From Gammaproteobacteria bacterium (GTDB lineage: Bacteria; Pseudomonadota; Gammaproteobacteria; Pseudomonadales; Pseudohongiellaceae), in contig JAUXNX010000001.1 in the NCBI GenBank assembly GCA_030682575.1, positions 248,001 through 312,000 of the forward strand: 64,000 bases of DNA, in the 5' to 3' direction. The number at the start of each line of letters is the position of its first letter. Within the stretch, counting starts at the first letter, position 1. Under the pieces are notes generated by a model, which made no database searches, was not told where the DNA came from, and was given only the letters and a program-made list of their open reading frames with translations. The position numbers were made by a program, and so were the translations under genes. Below, piece after piece: positions 35,201-44,491 of this stretch.

Positions 35201-35537
35201 AAATCACTCCACTTTGGGGATTACTTTGAATTCTGTGGCAGCTCGGGGTCACAATTACCGCAATCTGATTGCGTCTGTATTGTGCCTTGACCCGGCAGTA
35301 CCTATAGGGGCGGGCATTTTACGGGATCGGTCAACGGGAGGCAAGCCTGAAAAGCACAATTTATCTGGTCATCAGCAATCGTTCCGCAGGTCACGGACGA
35401 CATTGCCGCTGCCTTGACAGTCCTCAGCTTCACCCCTAGCATGCAGGCTCGAATTTGCCACACAACTCACATTCTCGGCCAGCTCCATTCCTTCGGCAAC
35501 TGAAGTCTCGGACAGCAGGACCTTTCACGGTAGTTTC
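35201..35537. other. Divergent rplU / ispB promoter region
   Basis: About 337 bases without a gene between divergent rplU and ispB. The region must hold both promoters and the rplU leader, but I could not assign unambiguous elements; CAGGACC at 35517-35523 is a weak ribosome-site candidate for ispB. Confidence 0.5.
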
Positions 35538-36503
35538 ATGTACAAGAATATCCGCGCCGCAGTAACGGCAGACTTCGATGCCGTAAACCAGTTCATAGTC
35601 GATCAGCTGCATTCCGATGTCGCTCTGGTTGAAAGCATCGGTCATTACATAGTCGATGCCGGCGGCAAGCGCATGCGTCCCGTTCTTGTCCTGCTGAGCG
35701 CCAAGAGCTGCGGTTTCAGTGGTGATGCGCATATTCGTCTTGCGGCAGTCATCGAATTCATCCATACCGCCACCCTCCTGCACGATGACGTTGTGGACAT
35801 GTCCTCCATGCGTCGCGGTCGCCCTACCGCCAATGAACAATGGAGTAACCCTTCCAGCGTCCTTGTGGGTGACTTCATCTACTCCAGAGCGTTCCAGGTA
35901 CTTGTCTGTCTGGGCAGCATGGAAATCATGAGGATCATTGCTGACACCACCAACAAGATTGCCGAAGGTGAGGTATTGCAACTGATCAACAAGCACAACA
36001 GCGCCGCCACAGAGGCAGGTTACATGAACGTGATTCGGGACAAGACCGCCATCCTGTTCCAGGCTGCCGCCGAATGTGGAGCGATACTGGCTGGAGCAAA
36101 CCACACTCAACGCGGGATCTTACGTGATGTCGGCATGCACATCGGCATGGCGTTCCAACTGATCGATGACGTTCTGGACTATGACGGCGACGCCGCAACG
36201 ATGGGCAAGAACATAGGAGATGACCTGGCAGAAGGCAAACCTACGCTGCCTCTGATTCACGCCATGCGCACAGCGGCGTCGGCGGAAGCAGCAATACTGC
36301 GCACCAGCATCGAAAATGGCACGTTAGAACAACTGCAGGAAGTGATTGCAATCGTGAAGAAATCCGGCGGTCTTGAATATACCCGCGAGTTGGCTAAAAA
36401 CGAAGTTGCCAAAGCCCGGATGCTGCTTGCTCAACTGGATGACAGCGTTTACCGCACAGCACTTGAGGACATGGCGGATCTGGCCATCAATCGCTCAAGC
36501 TGA
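35538..36503 (+). CDS. ispB: Octaprenyl (long-chain) diphosphate synthase
   Basis: 321 residues. It elongates farnesyl diphosphate with isopentenyl diphosphate to make the ubiquinone side chain. The two aspartate-rich motifs are LHDDVVDMSSMRRGRP and LIDDVLDYDGD, with GGKRMRP and the MGKNIGDDLAEGKPTLP segment. The chain length (C40 or similar) cannot be read from sequence by eye. Confidence 0.96.
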   Translation: MYKNIRAAVTADFDAVNQFIVDQLHSDVALVESIGHYIVDAGGKRMRPVLVLLSAKSCGFSGDAHIRLAAVIEFIHTATLLHDDVVDMSSMRRGRPTANEQWSNPSSVLVGDFIYSRAFQVLVCLGSMEIMRIIADTTNKIAEGEVLQLINKHNSAATEAGYMNVIRDKTAILFQAAAECGAILAGANHTQRGILRDVGMHIGMAFQLIDDVLDYDGDAATMGKNIGDDLAEGKPTLPLIHAMRTAASAEAAILRTSIENGTLEQLQEVIAIVKKSGGLEYTRELAKNEVAKARMLLAQLDDSVYRTALEDMADLAINRSS

Positions 36504-36530
36504 ACCCCCTGCGCTTCAAAAACCTCACCC

Positions 36531-37538
36531 TCATCTCAACCCAAAGGCTTCAGCCAAAAGGGCGTATGAGTGTTTGCGCACTCCAAAGTCGTGACAATTG
36601 CTGATGACTACCAACTCATCCACCGCATGCCTATCGGCCAGTGCCAGCAGACGATCACGCACCAGATCCGGTGTGCCGCAGATGGCATGCTGTCGTCGAT
36701 GCTGAATCAATTCGCTCTCACCTTCACTCAACTCATACGCTCGGGCTTCCGCTATCGAAGGAATAGGACCAGGCTCTCCTCGTTCCAAACCCAGACGCCA
36801 GATATCACGAGTAAGTGCAAGATCGTCCGCCTCTTGCTGCGTCGGTGCACAGAGTACGAATACTCCAACATTGACACAAGGCTCGGGTGTTTCTGCCGAT
36901 GGCTGAAAGTTGTCACGGTAGAGAGCAGCAAGTTCATGACTCTCGGCAGGATTGAGAAAGTGCGCGACGGAATAGCACATGCCCAACTCAGCTGCATAAA
37001 GAGCACTCTGCTCGCTGGAGCCCAGCAGCCAGAGCTGCGGCTGTTCGACTACACGCGGGGTTGCTTTCACTCTGGAAAATGCACTGGTCTCCGGACGTTC
37101 GCCTCGGAGGAACGCGCGCAAATCCAGCAGCTTGTTGCGAAAGTATTCGACACCTATAGGGGAACCGTAAGCCAACGCCTGCGCGGTAATACCGTCACTT
37201 CCGGGGGCCCTGCCAACACCAAGATCGAGACGTCCGGGATAGAGTGTCTGCAGTAGCAGAAAATTCTCGGCCACCTTGTAGGGACTGTAATGCATCAGCA
37301 TCACACCGCCGGAACCAACACGGATGCGTTGTGTTTCTGCAGCAATGCGTGCCAGCAAAACCTCTGGCGAACAACCAGCAAAACTGGCAGAACCATGGTG
37401 CTCCGCTACCCAGTAGCGCTCAAAGCCAAGTGATTCGACATGGCGTGCAAGCTCGATGCTCTCTGCCAAGGCCTGCGCAGCGGTACCACCACTGCGGATA
37501 GGCGACTGATCAAGAGCACTGAGCCTGATGGCGGGCAT
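36531..37538 (-). CDS. LLM-class flavin-dependent oxidoreductase (luciferase-like)
   Basis: 335 residues. The bacterial-luciferase-like TIM barrel shows RLSALDQSPI, RYWVAEHHGSASFAGCSPEVL, VGSGGVMLMHYSPYKVAE and LDLGVGRAPG. This subgroup (YhbW/LuxA-related) uses reduced flavin and O2; the substrate is unknown. Its ATG overlaps the stop of the DUF4399 gene (TAATG), so translation of the two is probably coupled. Confidence 0.9.
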   Translation of the reverse strand: MPAIRLSALDQSPIRSGGTAAQALAESIELARHVESLGFERYWVAEHHGSASFAGCSPEVLLARIAAETQRIRVGSGGVMLMHYSPYKVAENFLLLQTLYPGRLDLGVGRAPGSDGITAQALAYGSPIGVEYFRNKLLDLRAFLRGERPETSAFSRVKATPRVVEQPQLWLLGSSEQSALYAAELGMCYSVAHFLNPAESHELAALYRDNFQPSAETPEPCVNVGVFVLCAPTQQEADDLALTRDIWRLGLERGEPGPIPSIAEARAYELSEGESELIQHRRQHAICGTPDLVRDRLLALADRHAVDELVVISNCHDFGVRKHSYALLAEAFGLR

Positions 37539-37972
37539 TACTGACGGACGGTAATGGTGATCTGTTCGGAAACTACTGGAGGATTGTGCGGAATGTGCAA
37601 GTGGTCACCCAGGATCAACTGCAGCGTGTGCTCACCGGGTTCCAACGTCAACGTGGTCTGAGTCTGGCCAGCGCCAAAGTGCGTCACATTGGTGCCAAGC
37701 GGCGCGTCAAGATCCGGTAATACCTCGCCATCCACCAGCAGGTGATGATGACCGGTATTGCCGACTTGAATTCCGGCGGGGGCAACGCCCATGCCCTGAA
37801 GGCCAAAGATCACTGTAAAGGGCGATGTAACCACTTCACCATCCTGTGGAGAAACTATATACAACTGTGCTCCTTCGGGTGCAGGTGTCTTTTCTATTTG
37901 CTGTGCGATCAGCAGCGAAGAAACAGCCAGCGCCGCAGTTGTTCCCACTATTCTGGTCCAGAGTTTGTTCAT
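37538..37972 (-). CDS. Secreted DUF4399 protein
   Basis: 144 residues from the ATG at 37972, behind GGGAG. A signal peptide covers about residues 1-23. The mature beta domain contains VSPQDGEVV, VIFGLQGMGVAPAG, HHHLLVDG and LGDHLHIPHNPPV, which is the DUF4399 pattern. The many His residues (HHH, HLHIPH) suggest metal binding, but this is inference. It is transcribed with the LLM oxidoreductase downstream. Confidence 0.88.
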   Translation of the reverse strand: MNKLWTRIVGTTAALAVSSLLIAQQIEKTPAPEGAQLYIVSPQDGEVVTSPFTVIFGLQGMGVAPAGIQVGNTGHHHLLVDGEVLPDLDAPLGTNVTHFGAGQTQTTLTLEPGEHTLQLILGDHLHIPHNPPVVSEQITITVRQ

Positions 37973-38275
37973 GTAGTTCTCCCAATTTGAATAATCAGCC
38001 CCAAGGCTGGCAAAGGTTATGGCAGTGAGCAAAGACCGGAAATCACGCGACAACTTTCGTCGTGGTTCACTGTGGGGCCATTGCCAGAATCAGTGGCTCA
38101 ATTCTGCTTGAAAGCACCCGTCAATGCCAGCCCGGAGTTCCTGACAAGCCTCACTTCACTCGCTGGCATCAACTCGCAGGAACGTGATATAAGCAAGCAA
38201 CGATGCCTGCAGGATGCAGTCGACGGACCAGCGCCAAGTGTATGATGACAATAAAAAACATCAGGGGGAGCCGCA

Positions 38276-40162
38276 ATGGTGATCGATCTCAGTAGTACAC
38301 CTGTGGCGGAGCCCTTGCTGGATACTCTCGCCAGTATAGAAAAGTTTGAGCAAACCCCACTCCTGACACAATTCCCGCATACCAACAGTTACGATCTCTT
38401 TCTGCAGAGTGGTACGCGCTTTGCTGACGAGCCCGCCATCGAATTCCTGTTGACAGGCCAACGGGACGAGAAAGCGCAGACCATCACCTTTGGCGAGCTC
38501 GCAAATCAGATCACACAGACCGCCAATCTTTTACACACACTCGGACTCCAGAAAACTGACGCCGTCTCCATTCTCCTGCCCATTCTGCCACAAAGCCATC
38601 CGGCGATCTGGGGAAGTCAGGCTGCAGCCATTGCCAACCCAATCAATCCGATGCTGGAAGCCGAACATATCGCAGAAATCATTGATGCTGCGCAGGCAAA
38701 AGCTGTCATATGCCTCGCCCCATCTCCACATTCAGACCTGTGGGAAAAGTTACAGAAAATCGTTCAACTGACGAAAACTGTGGAGGTCGTTCTCGTAGTT
38801 CAACAACCAGGTTTGACGAATAATGAACCTCCCGTTCTGAAAAACTCATCCATCCGAGTGATCGATTACAATACGGCGATTGCCGCACAACCTACTGATC
38901 GTCTTCTGTCCATGCGGTGCTTCTCAGCTGAGCAGGTAGCCGCCTATTTTCATACCGGCGGCACTACCGGTCGCCCCAAGATCGCCCAACTCACCCATGG
39001 CAACATGGCATTCCTGGGACAACTCATGCAGGTCTATACTGCCCACCTTCCTCGTCACACTATTCTGTGCGGCTTGCCACTGTTTCACATTTATGGAGTG
39101 ATCATTCAAGGGATCTCGGCATTCAGTGTCGGCTATCGCATCGTGCTGATGACACCAGCCGGCTTTCGCAGCCCGGAGGGCATGAAAAATTTCTGGCACC
39201 ACATCGCTCGTTTTCAGGTCAGAGGTTTTTCTACAGTCCCCACGGTTCTGATGGCGTTGTCACAAATCCCGGTAGGCGATGCCGATATCAGTTGTCTCAC
39301 CAACATCAACTCAGGTGCCGCTCCGCTGCCTCACGCCTTCGAGCAGAGCTTCGAGAAGAAATTTTCAGTGGAGGTCGCCAACGGCTACGGCATGACTGAG
39401 ACCACAGCGCTGATCTCCCGAGCACCGGCATGGCAACCACCTGGCAGTGTCGGGATGCGCTTGCCCTATTCCCGTGTGCGGATAGCACATCTCAACAACG
39501 GCAGGATCACCAAGGAATGTGCACTGGGAGAGAGTGGCGTCATTCTCGTCAAGGGGCCACAAGTATTCTGTGGTTACAAGGCAGCGGGTGATAACGCTGA
39601 CGCCTGGGTGGAGGACGGCTGGTTCAACACCGGCGATCTGGGATACCTGGATGCAGACGGTTTCGTGTATCTGTCAGGGCGCGCCAAGGACCTTATCATA
39701 CGCGGCGGTCACAACATCGATCCGGCGCTCATCGAGGAGGCTCTCAATGGCCATCCCGTTGTTGCCAGCGCAGTGGCTGTCGGGATGCCTGATGCTTACG
39801 CGGGTGAGTTGCCTATGGCGTTTGTTGTTTTGCAAAGTGGTGCGGAATGTACGGCGCGGGAATTGCTGGACTTCTGCGAACAGCGCATCACGGAGCGCGC
39901 TGCGGTACCTCGACGCATCGAGATCATCAGTGCCATGCCATTGACTGCCGTAGGCAAAATCTACAAACCGTTGCTGCGACAGAGGATCAGTGAAAACGTA
40001 CTGAGAGAGGTATTGGAAGAACAGCATATCGCTGCCGAGATCAACGGCAGCATCGACAAGCAGCGCGGCCTGGTCATTAACATCGATATCAAGGATGCAG
40101 CCCGGAAAGCGCAAGCTATGGCGCTGCTGGAACCCTACGCACTGACAATGGATTTCGTGTGA
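38276..40162 (+). CDS. Acyl-CoA synthetase (AMP-forming)
   Basis: 628 residues with GGGGGAG upstream of the ATG. The adenylate-forming motifs are complete: HTGGTTGRPKIAQLTHGN (P-loop), NGYGMTETT, NTGDLGYLDADGFVYL, GRAKDLIIRGGHN and the C-terminal catalytic lysine in TAVGKIYKP. It activates a carboxylic acid, probably a fatty acid, to its CoA ester in two steps. The chain-length preference is unknown. The C terminus extends about 60 residues past the usual end (INGSIDKQRGLVINIDI), which is somewhat unusual. Confidence 0.93.
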   Translation: MVIDLSSTPVAEPLLDTLASIEKFEQTPLLTQFPHTNSYDLFLQSGTRFADEPAIEFLLTGQRDEKAQTITFGELANQITQTANLLHTLGLQKTDAVSILLPILPQSHPAIWGSQAAAIANPINPMLEAEHIAEIIDAAQAKAVICLAPSPHSDLWEKLQKIVQLTKTVEVVLVVQQPGLTNNEPPVLKNSSIRVIDYNTAIAAQPTDRLLSMRCFSAEQVAAYFHTGGTTGRPKIAQLTHGNMAFLGQLMQVYTAHLPRHTILCGLPLFHIYGVIIQGISAFSVGYRIVLMTPAGFRSPEGMKNFWHHIARFQVRGFSTVPTVLMALSQIPVGDADISCLTNINSGAAPLPHAFEQSFEKKFSVEVANGYGMTETTALISRAPAWQPPGSVGMRLPYSRVRIAHLNNGRITKECALGESGVILVKGPQVFCGYKAAGDNADAWVEDGWFNTGDLGYLDADGFVYLSGRAKDLIIRGGHNIDPALIEEALNGHPVVASAVAVGMPDAYAGELPMAFVVLQSGAECTARELLDFCEQRITERAAVPRRIEIISAMPLTAVGKIYKPLLRQRISENVLREVLEEQHIAAEINGSIDKQRGLVINIDIKDAARKAQAMALLEPYALTMDFV

Positions 40163-40176
40163 GGAAAAGCAATCCT

Positions 40177-41376
40177 CTAACGAGCACCTCCAGTGCTGAT
40201 ACTGATGCCAGCACTGGTCTCACTCAATATGCTCTTCTCGTTGACGATACGAACCTTGTTCTGGCTGGGCAAGTAAATCTCATCGCTCGCCAACACCATG
40301 AGCCGCGCCATTTCATACATTCGCTGTGATTGCAACTCGTTGCCCAGTTGTTCGTAGGTCTTGCTCAGTGCGTAATAGAAATCCGGCTCGACTTCCTTGC
40401 GACGAACGGCACGAGTGAAGTGTTCCCGAGCCATTTCGAAATCTGACTCGGCATAGGCGATATTGCCCATGTTGTAATGGTAGTAGGGGTTGCGGTTGTT
40501 GAATCGCTCAATCGCCTTGGTATAACGCTCAGAAGTCTCGAAATCTCCCTGGTTGTGATAATACTTCGCGAGGTTGTTGATCGCGGTAGCGTTCGTTTTG
40601 TCCGTTGCATAGGCCTTGCGATAGGCATACTCCGCCAATGCCTTGTCGCCGTTCCTGTTGTAGGCGGTACCGATGTTGTTCCATGCGATAGATAGTGCGG
40701 GATCTGTCCACAATGCATTCTTGAAGAATTGCAACGCCCTCTCGGAGTCTCCGGCAATCAAACTCTCAGCTCCAAGATTGTTGAAATAAAGCGCTCTGGC
40801 ATGAGTATCGCTGACCGTTGCCGCTGTCAGTTGCTGCACTGAAATCTCCGGCGTGAAGTCGACAACGTAATAAGTACTTTGTCCAAAGCGCCCCACCGCA
40901 TTGATGTGCTGACTGATTACAAGCAGCTCACCACGACGATCCCAGCGTGGTCGCACCTTGACTGTCTGAAAGCGGGCATCCACACCAAGATGACGCGCCA
41001 TGGCAATATAGAGGCTGACCACGGAAAGGCAGTTGCCCTGCCGGTCCTGAAAAGTCTCAATGGCAGTGCGGGTTCTCAGATCATCATATTGAATGTTGAG
41101 ATAGCCTTCTTCGAACAGCAGTTCGCGCAAACGATCAACAATTTCCCGATCAGTCGCACGTCTGGGAACGTGAGCTGCGAGATAATCGGTGATTTCCTGA
41201 TTCAAGGCCATCGTGTCGAGTTCGGGGAACGCATCTTCGCCCTGCCCGAGAATTACCGCGTCCATTTCACCGTCATTGCTGAAACCGAGATCAAGCGGAA
41301 TGATCGAGCAAGCCGATATGGTGACGCACAGCACCCATAACATCAGGCATCTGAATAATCCCGAACCCTTCAACAT
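40177..41376 (-). CDS. Transglutaminase-like lipoprotein with TPR repeats
   Basis: 399 residues from the ATG at 41376. A lipobox ends at Cys23 (TISAC). A transglutaminase/cysteine-peptidase-like core carries Cys116 (QGNCLSVVSLY), His157 (QHINAV) and Asp173 (VVDFTPE), so a catalytic triad is present. From about residue 200 at least four TPR units follow (AWNNIGTAYNRNGDKALAEYAY and similar), typical of protein-binding scaffolds. It is the last gene of a minus-strand trio. Such lipoproteins may act in the periplasm on the envelope; the substrate is unknown. Confidence 0.82.
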   Translation of the reverse strand: MLKGSGLFRCLMLWVLCVTISACSIIPLDLGFSNDGEMDAVILGQGEDAFPELDTMALNQEITDYLAAHVPRRATDREIVDRLRELLFEEGYLNIQYDDLRTRTAIETFQDRQGNCLSVVSLYIAMARHLGVDARFQTVKVRPRWDRRGELLVISQHINAVGRFGQSTYYVVDFTPEISVQQLTAATVSDTHARALYFNNLGAESLIAGDSERALQFFKNALWTDPALSIAWNNIGTAYNRNGDKALAEYAYRKAYATDKTNATAINNLAKYYHNQGDFETSERYTKAIERFNNRNPYYHYNMGNIAYAESDFEMAREHFTRAVRRKEVEPDFYYALSKTYEQLGNELQSQRMYEMARLMVLASDEIYLPSQNKVRIVNEKSILSETSAGISISTGGAR

Positions 41377-41392
41377 TTCGTTACCCACTTGT

Positions 41393-42844
41393 TCATATCC
41401 GAGACGGCGTTGAGCGCCCAGCCTTGTCAATTTTCATGAATTCGTAACGACCGTGGGAAAAATCCAGCGAATTACCCAGAACGCCGCGAAACAGGGCAAT
41501 CCATGCCGCATGTCGCGCCGCGTTCGCTGTGCTCCCCCCCAGCCCTTCAAAATCAGTTCGCCCTTCCAGACGAAAGGCATCCGGTCCCCAGGAGTCCCGG
41601 AAGCGAGACTCTTGTGTTGCCGACGTATAACGGTACACAACGGCGGCCTGCGTCCTGGCTATCCGCATGCGATCAGACTGCAGGAAACGCACCTCGTAAT
41701 CTGTCTCGAATCCAGCCACATTTTCTTCCAGTACAAACCGCACAAGTGTATCTATGATCACACTCTTCCTGACATCAAGCCGCTGCACATAATTGAAAGG
41801 TTCTGTGTCGATCCTGGCCATTTCAACTCCGACATCAGTATCTTGGAGCGCCGAGGATATCTTCACTCTGCCTCGCTCATCGATATCGACGATGGCGTCG
41901 GATGCAATCTCCTCGGAGCGGGCTGCAAAATCAAAGTTCGCTTTCCAGACCGTCAGGTCCTCCTCAGGCAGGCGAAAACGCTGACCATCTAAATCCTCCA
42001 GCCACAATTCTCCGTTCTCAAACACTACTTTGTTGAACTCATTGGCAAAGACCGCATTCTCGCCGAATGCTATTCCACCAGGCACAATAATTTCGGGAAT
42101 AGTGGATGCCTCGAATTCATCACCGAGACTCTCTTTGAGGAAGACAGCGGGTTCCCGGGAAGCGATGCGACGCATCGCTCTACTGCCTGTATCTACCACC
42201 GAACTGCTACCCCGTCGCAACTCTTGACCAAGATAAGCGAACTCGGGTATTTCCGACCGATACCCCCTTGCTGGAATGGAATCAATAACCCAGCGCTGAC
42301 CGGACGTTGCATAAAGCCTGCCTGCATGCTCCGCTGCATTGACAGCACTTGCCTCCTGCAGCACGGGCAGATGTTGCATCCCATATCCACTGCCCAGTGC
42401 GGCCGTAATGGCTACAGCGGACTGTTGATCACCGTTATGAAAGCTCAGGAAGAAACGCTCCTCTGCGTCTGCGTTCAACCAGGCTTCATAGAACACTTGA
42501 TAAGGTGTCTCTGTTCCTGTCGACGTCAGACGACTCGCGGGCAGAAATGCCACAGCACCGATTTCAGCTGAATTGAAGGCCTGCTCCCAGGCGAGGAGTT
42601 CCGGTGTAAGGGGAAATCGCAGCGGTGGCAGATCGGCAAGGGCACCCACTCGGGGTCGACGCGGGACTGCATTGGCAATACCGTTTGCATTGAGACTGAA
42701 GGCAGTGTCAATGCCAAGACCGTCCAGTCTTGCACTGATCTCTGCAAGGGCGGGATGCCCGCTATTGTCTGGGTCCAGCAGCTCCGCACCGGCTCCCGCC
42801 GCGAATCCAAACAGGCAACTGAAAAGCATGCAGCGAACAGTCAT
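41393..42844 (-). CDS. Large secreted protein of unknown function
   Basis: 483 residues from the ATG at 42844 (GAGGTGATC upstream). The signal peptide ends near residue 20 (GAGA-EL). The mature protein is mixed alpha/beta, with acidic stretches and one region rich in Arg (EFAYLGQELRRGSSSV). I recognise no family. The stop is 16 bases from the start of the downstream transglutaminase-like lipoprotein, and its start is 10 bases after the upstream gene, so the three form one operon. Confidence 0.75.
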   Translation of the reverse strand: MTVRCMLFSCLFGFAAGAGAELLDPDNSGHPALAEISARLDGLGIDTAFSLNANGIANAVPRRPRVGALADLPPLRFPLTPELLAWEQAFNSAEIGAVAFLPASRLTSTGTETPYQVFYEAWLNADAEERFFLSFHNGDQQSAVAITAALGSGYGMQHLPVLQEASAVNAAEHAGRLYATSGQRWVIDSIPARGYRSEIPEFAYLGQELRRGSSSVVDTGSRAMRRIASREPAVFLKESLGDEFEASTIPEIIVPGGIAFGENAVFANEFNKVVFENGELWLEDLDGQRFRLPEEDLTVWKANFDFAARSEEIASDAIVDIDERGRVKISSALQDTDVGVEMARIDTEPFNYVQRLDVRKSVIIDTLVRFVLEENVAGFETDYEVRFLQSDRMRIARTQAAVVYRYTSATQESRFRDSWGPDAFRLEGRTDFEGLGGSTANAARHAAWIALFRGVLGNSLDFSHGRYEFMKIDKAGRSTPSRI

Positions 42845-42854
42845 GATCACCTCG

Positions 42855-44399
42855 TTACGGTGTTGAGGCTGCACAGGAGTCGAACGCCTGTCCGCGCTCA
42901 GCCGCCTGCAACCTGTTGTTCAATTCGGCAATCCATGGCGGTGTTCCCCAAAAATGCATTGGTCGCGCGAGGCGTGCAATCAGTGTTCTGGCATCGTCAT
43001 AACGCGCTGCTGCGATTTCATATTTTATTGCCTGCTCCATGATGAAACTGTCAGCGGGCATCACTGCGAAAGCCTTGTGTTGATAATTCAGACCCTGTTG
43101 CCAGTCTTGTCCTTCCATCAGGAATATCTGAGCATAGGATAAATTGACCTCGGGGGACTCTGGATCAAGGGCAAGAGCCCTGCCGAAATACTCCCGCATG
43201 TCCTCCTGCATTCTCAGTCTCTCCTGCACAGAGTAGCCGCGTTCACAGTCGCCGAGCTCTGTATCGAGGTACTGTCCGTAATCGAGGAAAAGCTGAGGAT
43301 CGCTATCATCCATAGCGACTGCCTGCATGTAGAAGGGTACGACATCAGGCTCCATCTCCTCTGGCTCACGCAGACGAAGACGCTGCGCATCGGCAAATCC
43401 GGAATAAGCCCTCCCCACTGTGGATTGCCGGTTGACGAGATCACCAAACAGAACTTCCGCAGCATTGAACTTGCCACTGTGCAGAGAGAGTTCCGCGAGC
43501 GCCAGCGTCACTTTGTCGGGAGTTGGCTGAACAGCCTCGACGTTCCTTCGTTCTGCTGCTCTCATGAGTGAACGGTTGGAGTCAGTACTTGTCAGTGAGG
43601 TTTCGAGAAAACGATCAAAATCACGCTCAAGTGCGGAAACTGGAACATTGAACGCCTGATCGTAGGCAAAGCGTTCCGTGCGTCCCTGCTGCAGAAAACC
43701 CAGATAATTCTGCAACTGGGTCCTGCGGTCGGTGAAACCCTCCCGTTCATGACCATGCAGCAGGAAGTGCACGAACATGGCAGCCTTCAAATTGGCTATT
43801 TGAATCAATCTTGGCGATGCCAGAGCCGAGTCGTCGTAGAGCAGGGCATTCAGGGATAGAACCTCATTCAGGGTCAAGGCAAACTCGTACTCCTGATCAC
43901 GAAAGGCCCGCAATTCAACATCCCCGGAATTGATGCTCAGACGACTGAGATAGTTGGCCATCCCTTCCTCGTACCAGCGCGGCACACCAATCGGACGATT
44001 GTTGATGAGAAAGTGGGAGTAGTGATGCTGGGCAAGATCGAGCGAGGCGTTGGAATCAGTGGTGATGATGAATGCGGCGCGGGGCGACGCGTACAGATAT
44101 GAAGGCTCCCCTCCCTCGGCAAAGAGACGGAGTACGTTCTCTTCCTCGAATATATAGAAATAGGTCTGAATGGGATCGCGAGATGGAACAACTGCTGATC
44201 CGAGAATGGAAATGGCCGCGTCCCGCCACTGTTCAAGTTCTGCGGCCCTGCGCTCACTCTGCCCTCGTGAGAGCTGACTGAATACGCGGAAATTGCCGGT
44301 ATCAACCTCGAACCAGCGCCCTCTGGCAATAGCTTCCTGTGCTGTGACCTCTTGGAGGAACGATATCAGGGGAATCAGGAAAACCAGTAAGCGAACCAT
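42855..44399 (-). CDS. Secreted TPR protein with peptidase-MA-like domain lacking the catalytic Glu
   Basis: 514 residues from the ATG at 44399 (GGAGCAGGTCT upstream). A signal peptide covers about residues 1-21. The N-terminal part resembles gluzincin (peptidase MA/DUF1570) proteins: a zinc-ligand His pair at 125/129 and the PRWYEEGMANYLS segment (Glu144). In active members the motif is HExxH; here it is HHYSH, so the general-base Glu is replaced by His. The C-terminal half contains TPR-like helices (about 320-500). It heads the operon with the next two genes. Confidence 0.75.
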   Translation of the reverse strand: MVRLLVFLIPLISFLQEVTAQEAIARGRWFEVDTGNFRVFSQLSRGQSERRAAELEQWRDAAISILGSAVVPSRDPIQTYFYIFEEENVLRLFAEGGEPSYLYASPRAAFIITTDSNASLDLAQHHYSHFLINNRPIGVPRWYEEGMANYLSRLSINSGDVELRAFRDQEYEFALTLNEVLSLNALLYDDSALASPRLIQIANLKAAMFVHFLLHGHEREGFTDRRTQLQNYLGFLQQGRTERFAYDQAFNVPVSALERDFDRFLETSLTSTDSNRSLMRAAERRNVEAVQPTPDKVTLALAELSLHSGKFNAAEVLFGDLVNRQSTVGRAYSGFADAQRLRLREPEEMEPDVVPFYMQAVAMDDSDPQLFLDYGQYLDTELGDCERGYSVQERLRMQEDMREYFGRALALDPESPEVNLSYAQIFLMEGQDWQQGLNYQHKAFAVMPADSFIMEQAIKYEIAAARYDDARTLIARLARPMHFWGTPPWIAELNNRLQAAERGQAFDSCAASTP

Positions 44400-44491
44400 A
44401 GACCTGCTCCATAGCCGGGAATAGTCAGAGCGTACTCCTGCGGCTTGGAGCTTGGCAAGATCAGAAAAAACCCTGCTCGGCAGATGCGTCA

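Noticed and set aside
44460-44491. Possible terminator after the ETF-QO gene (CTGC CGA GCAG followed by T run)
   Set aside because: The stem is only four base pairs; it could be real, but the evidence is too weak.
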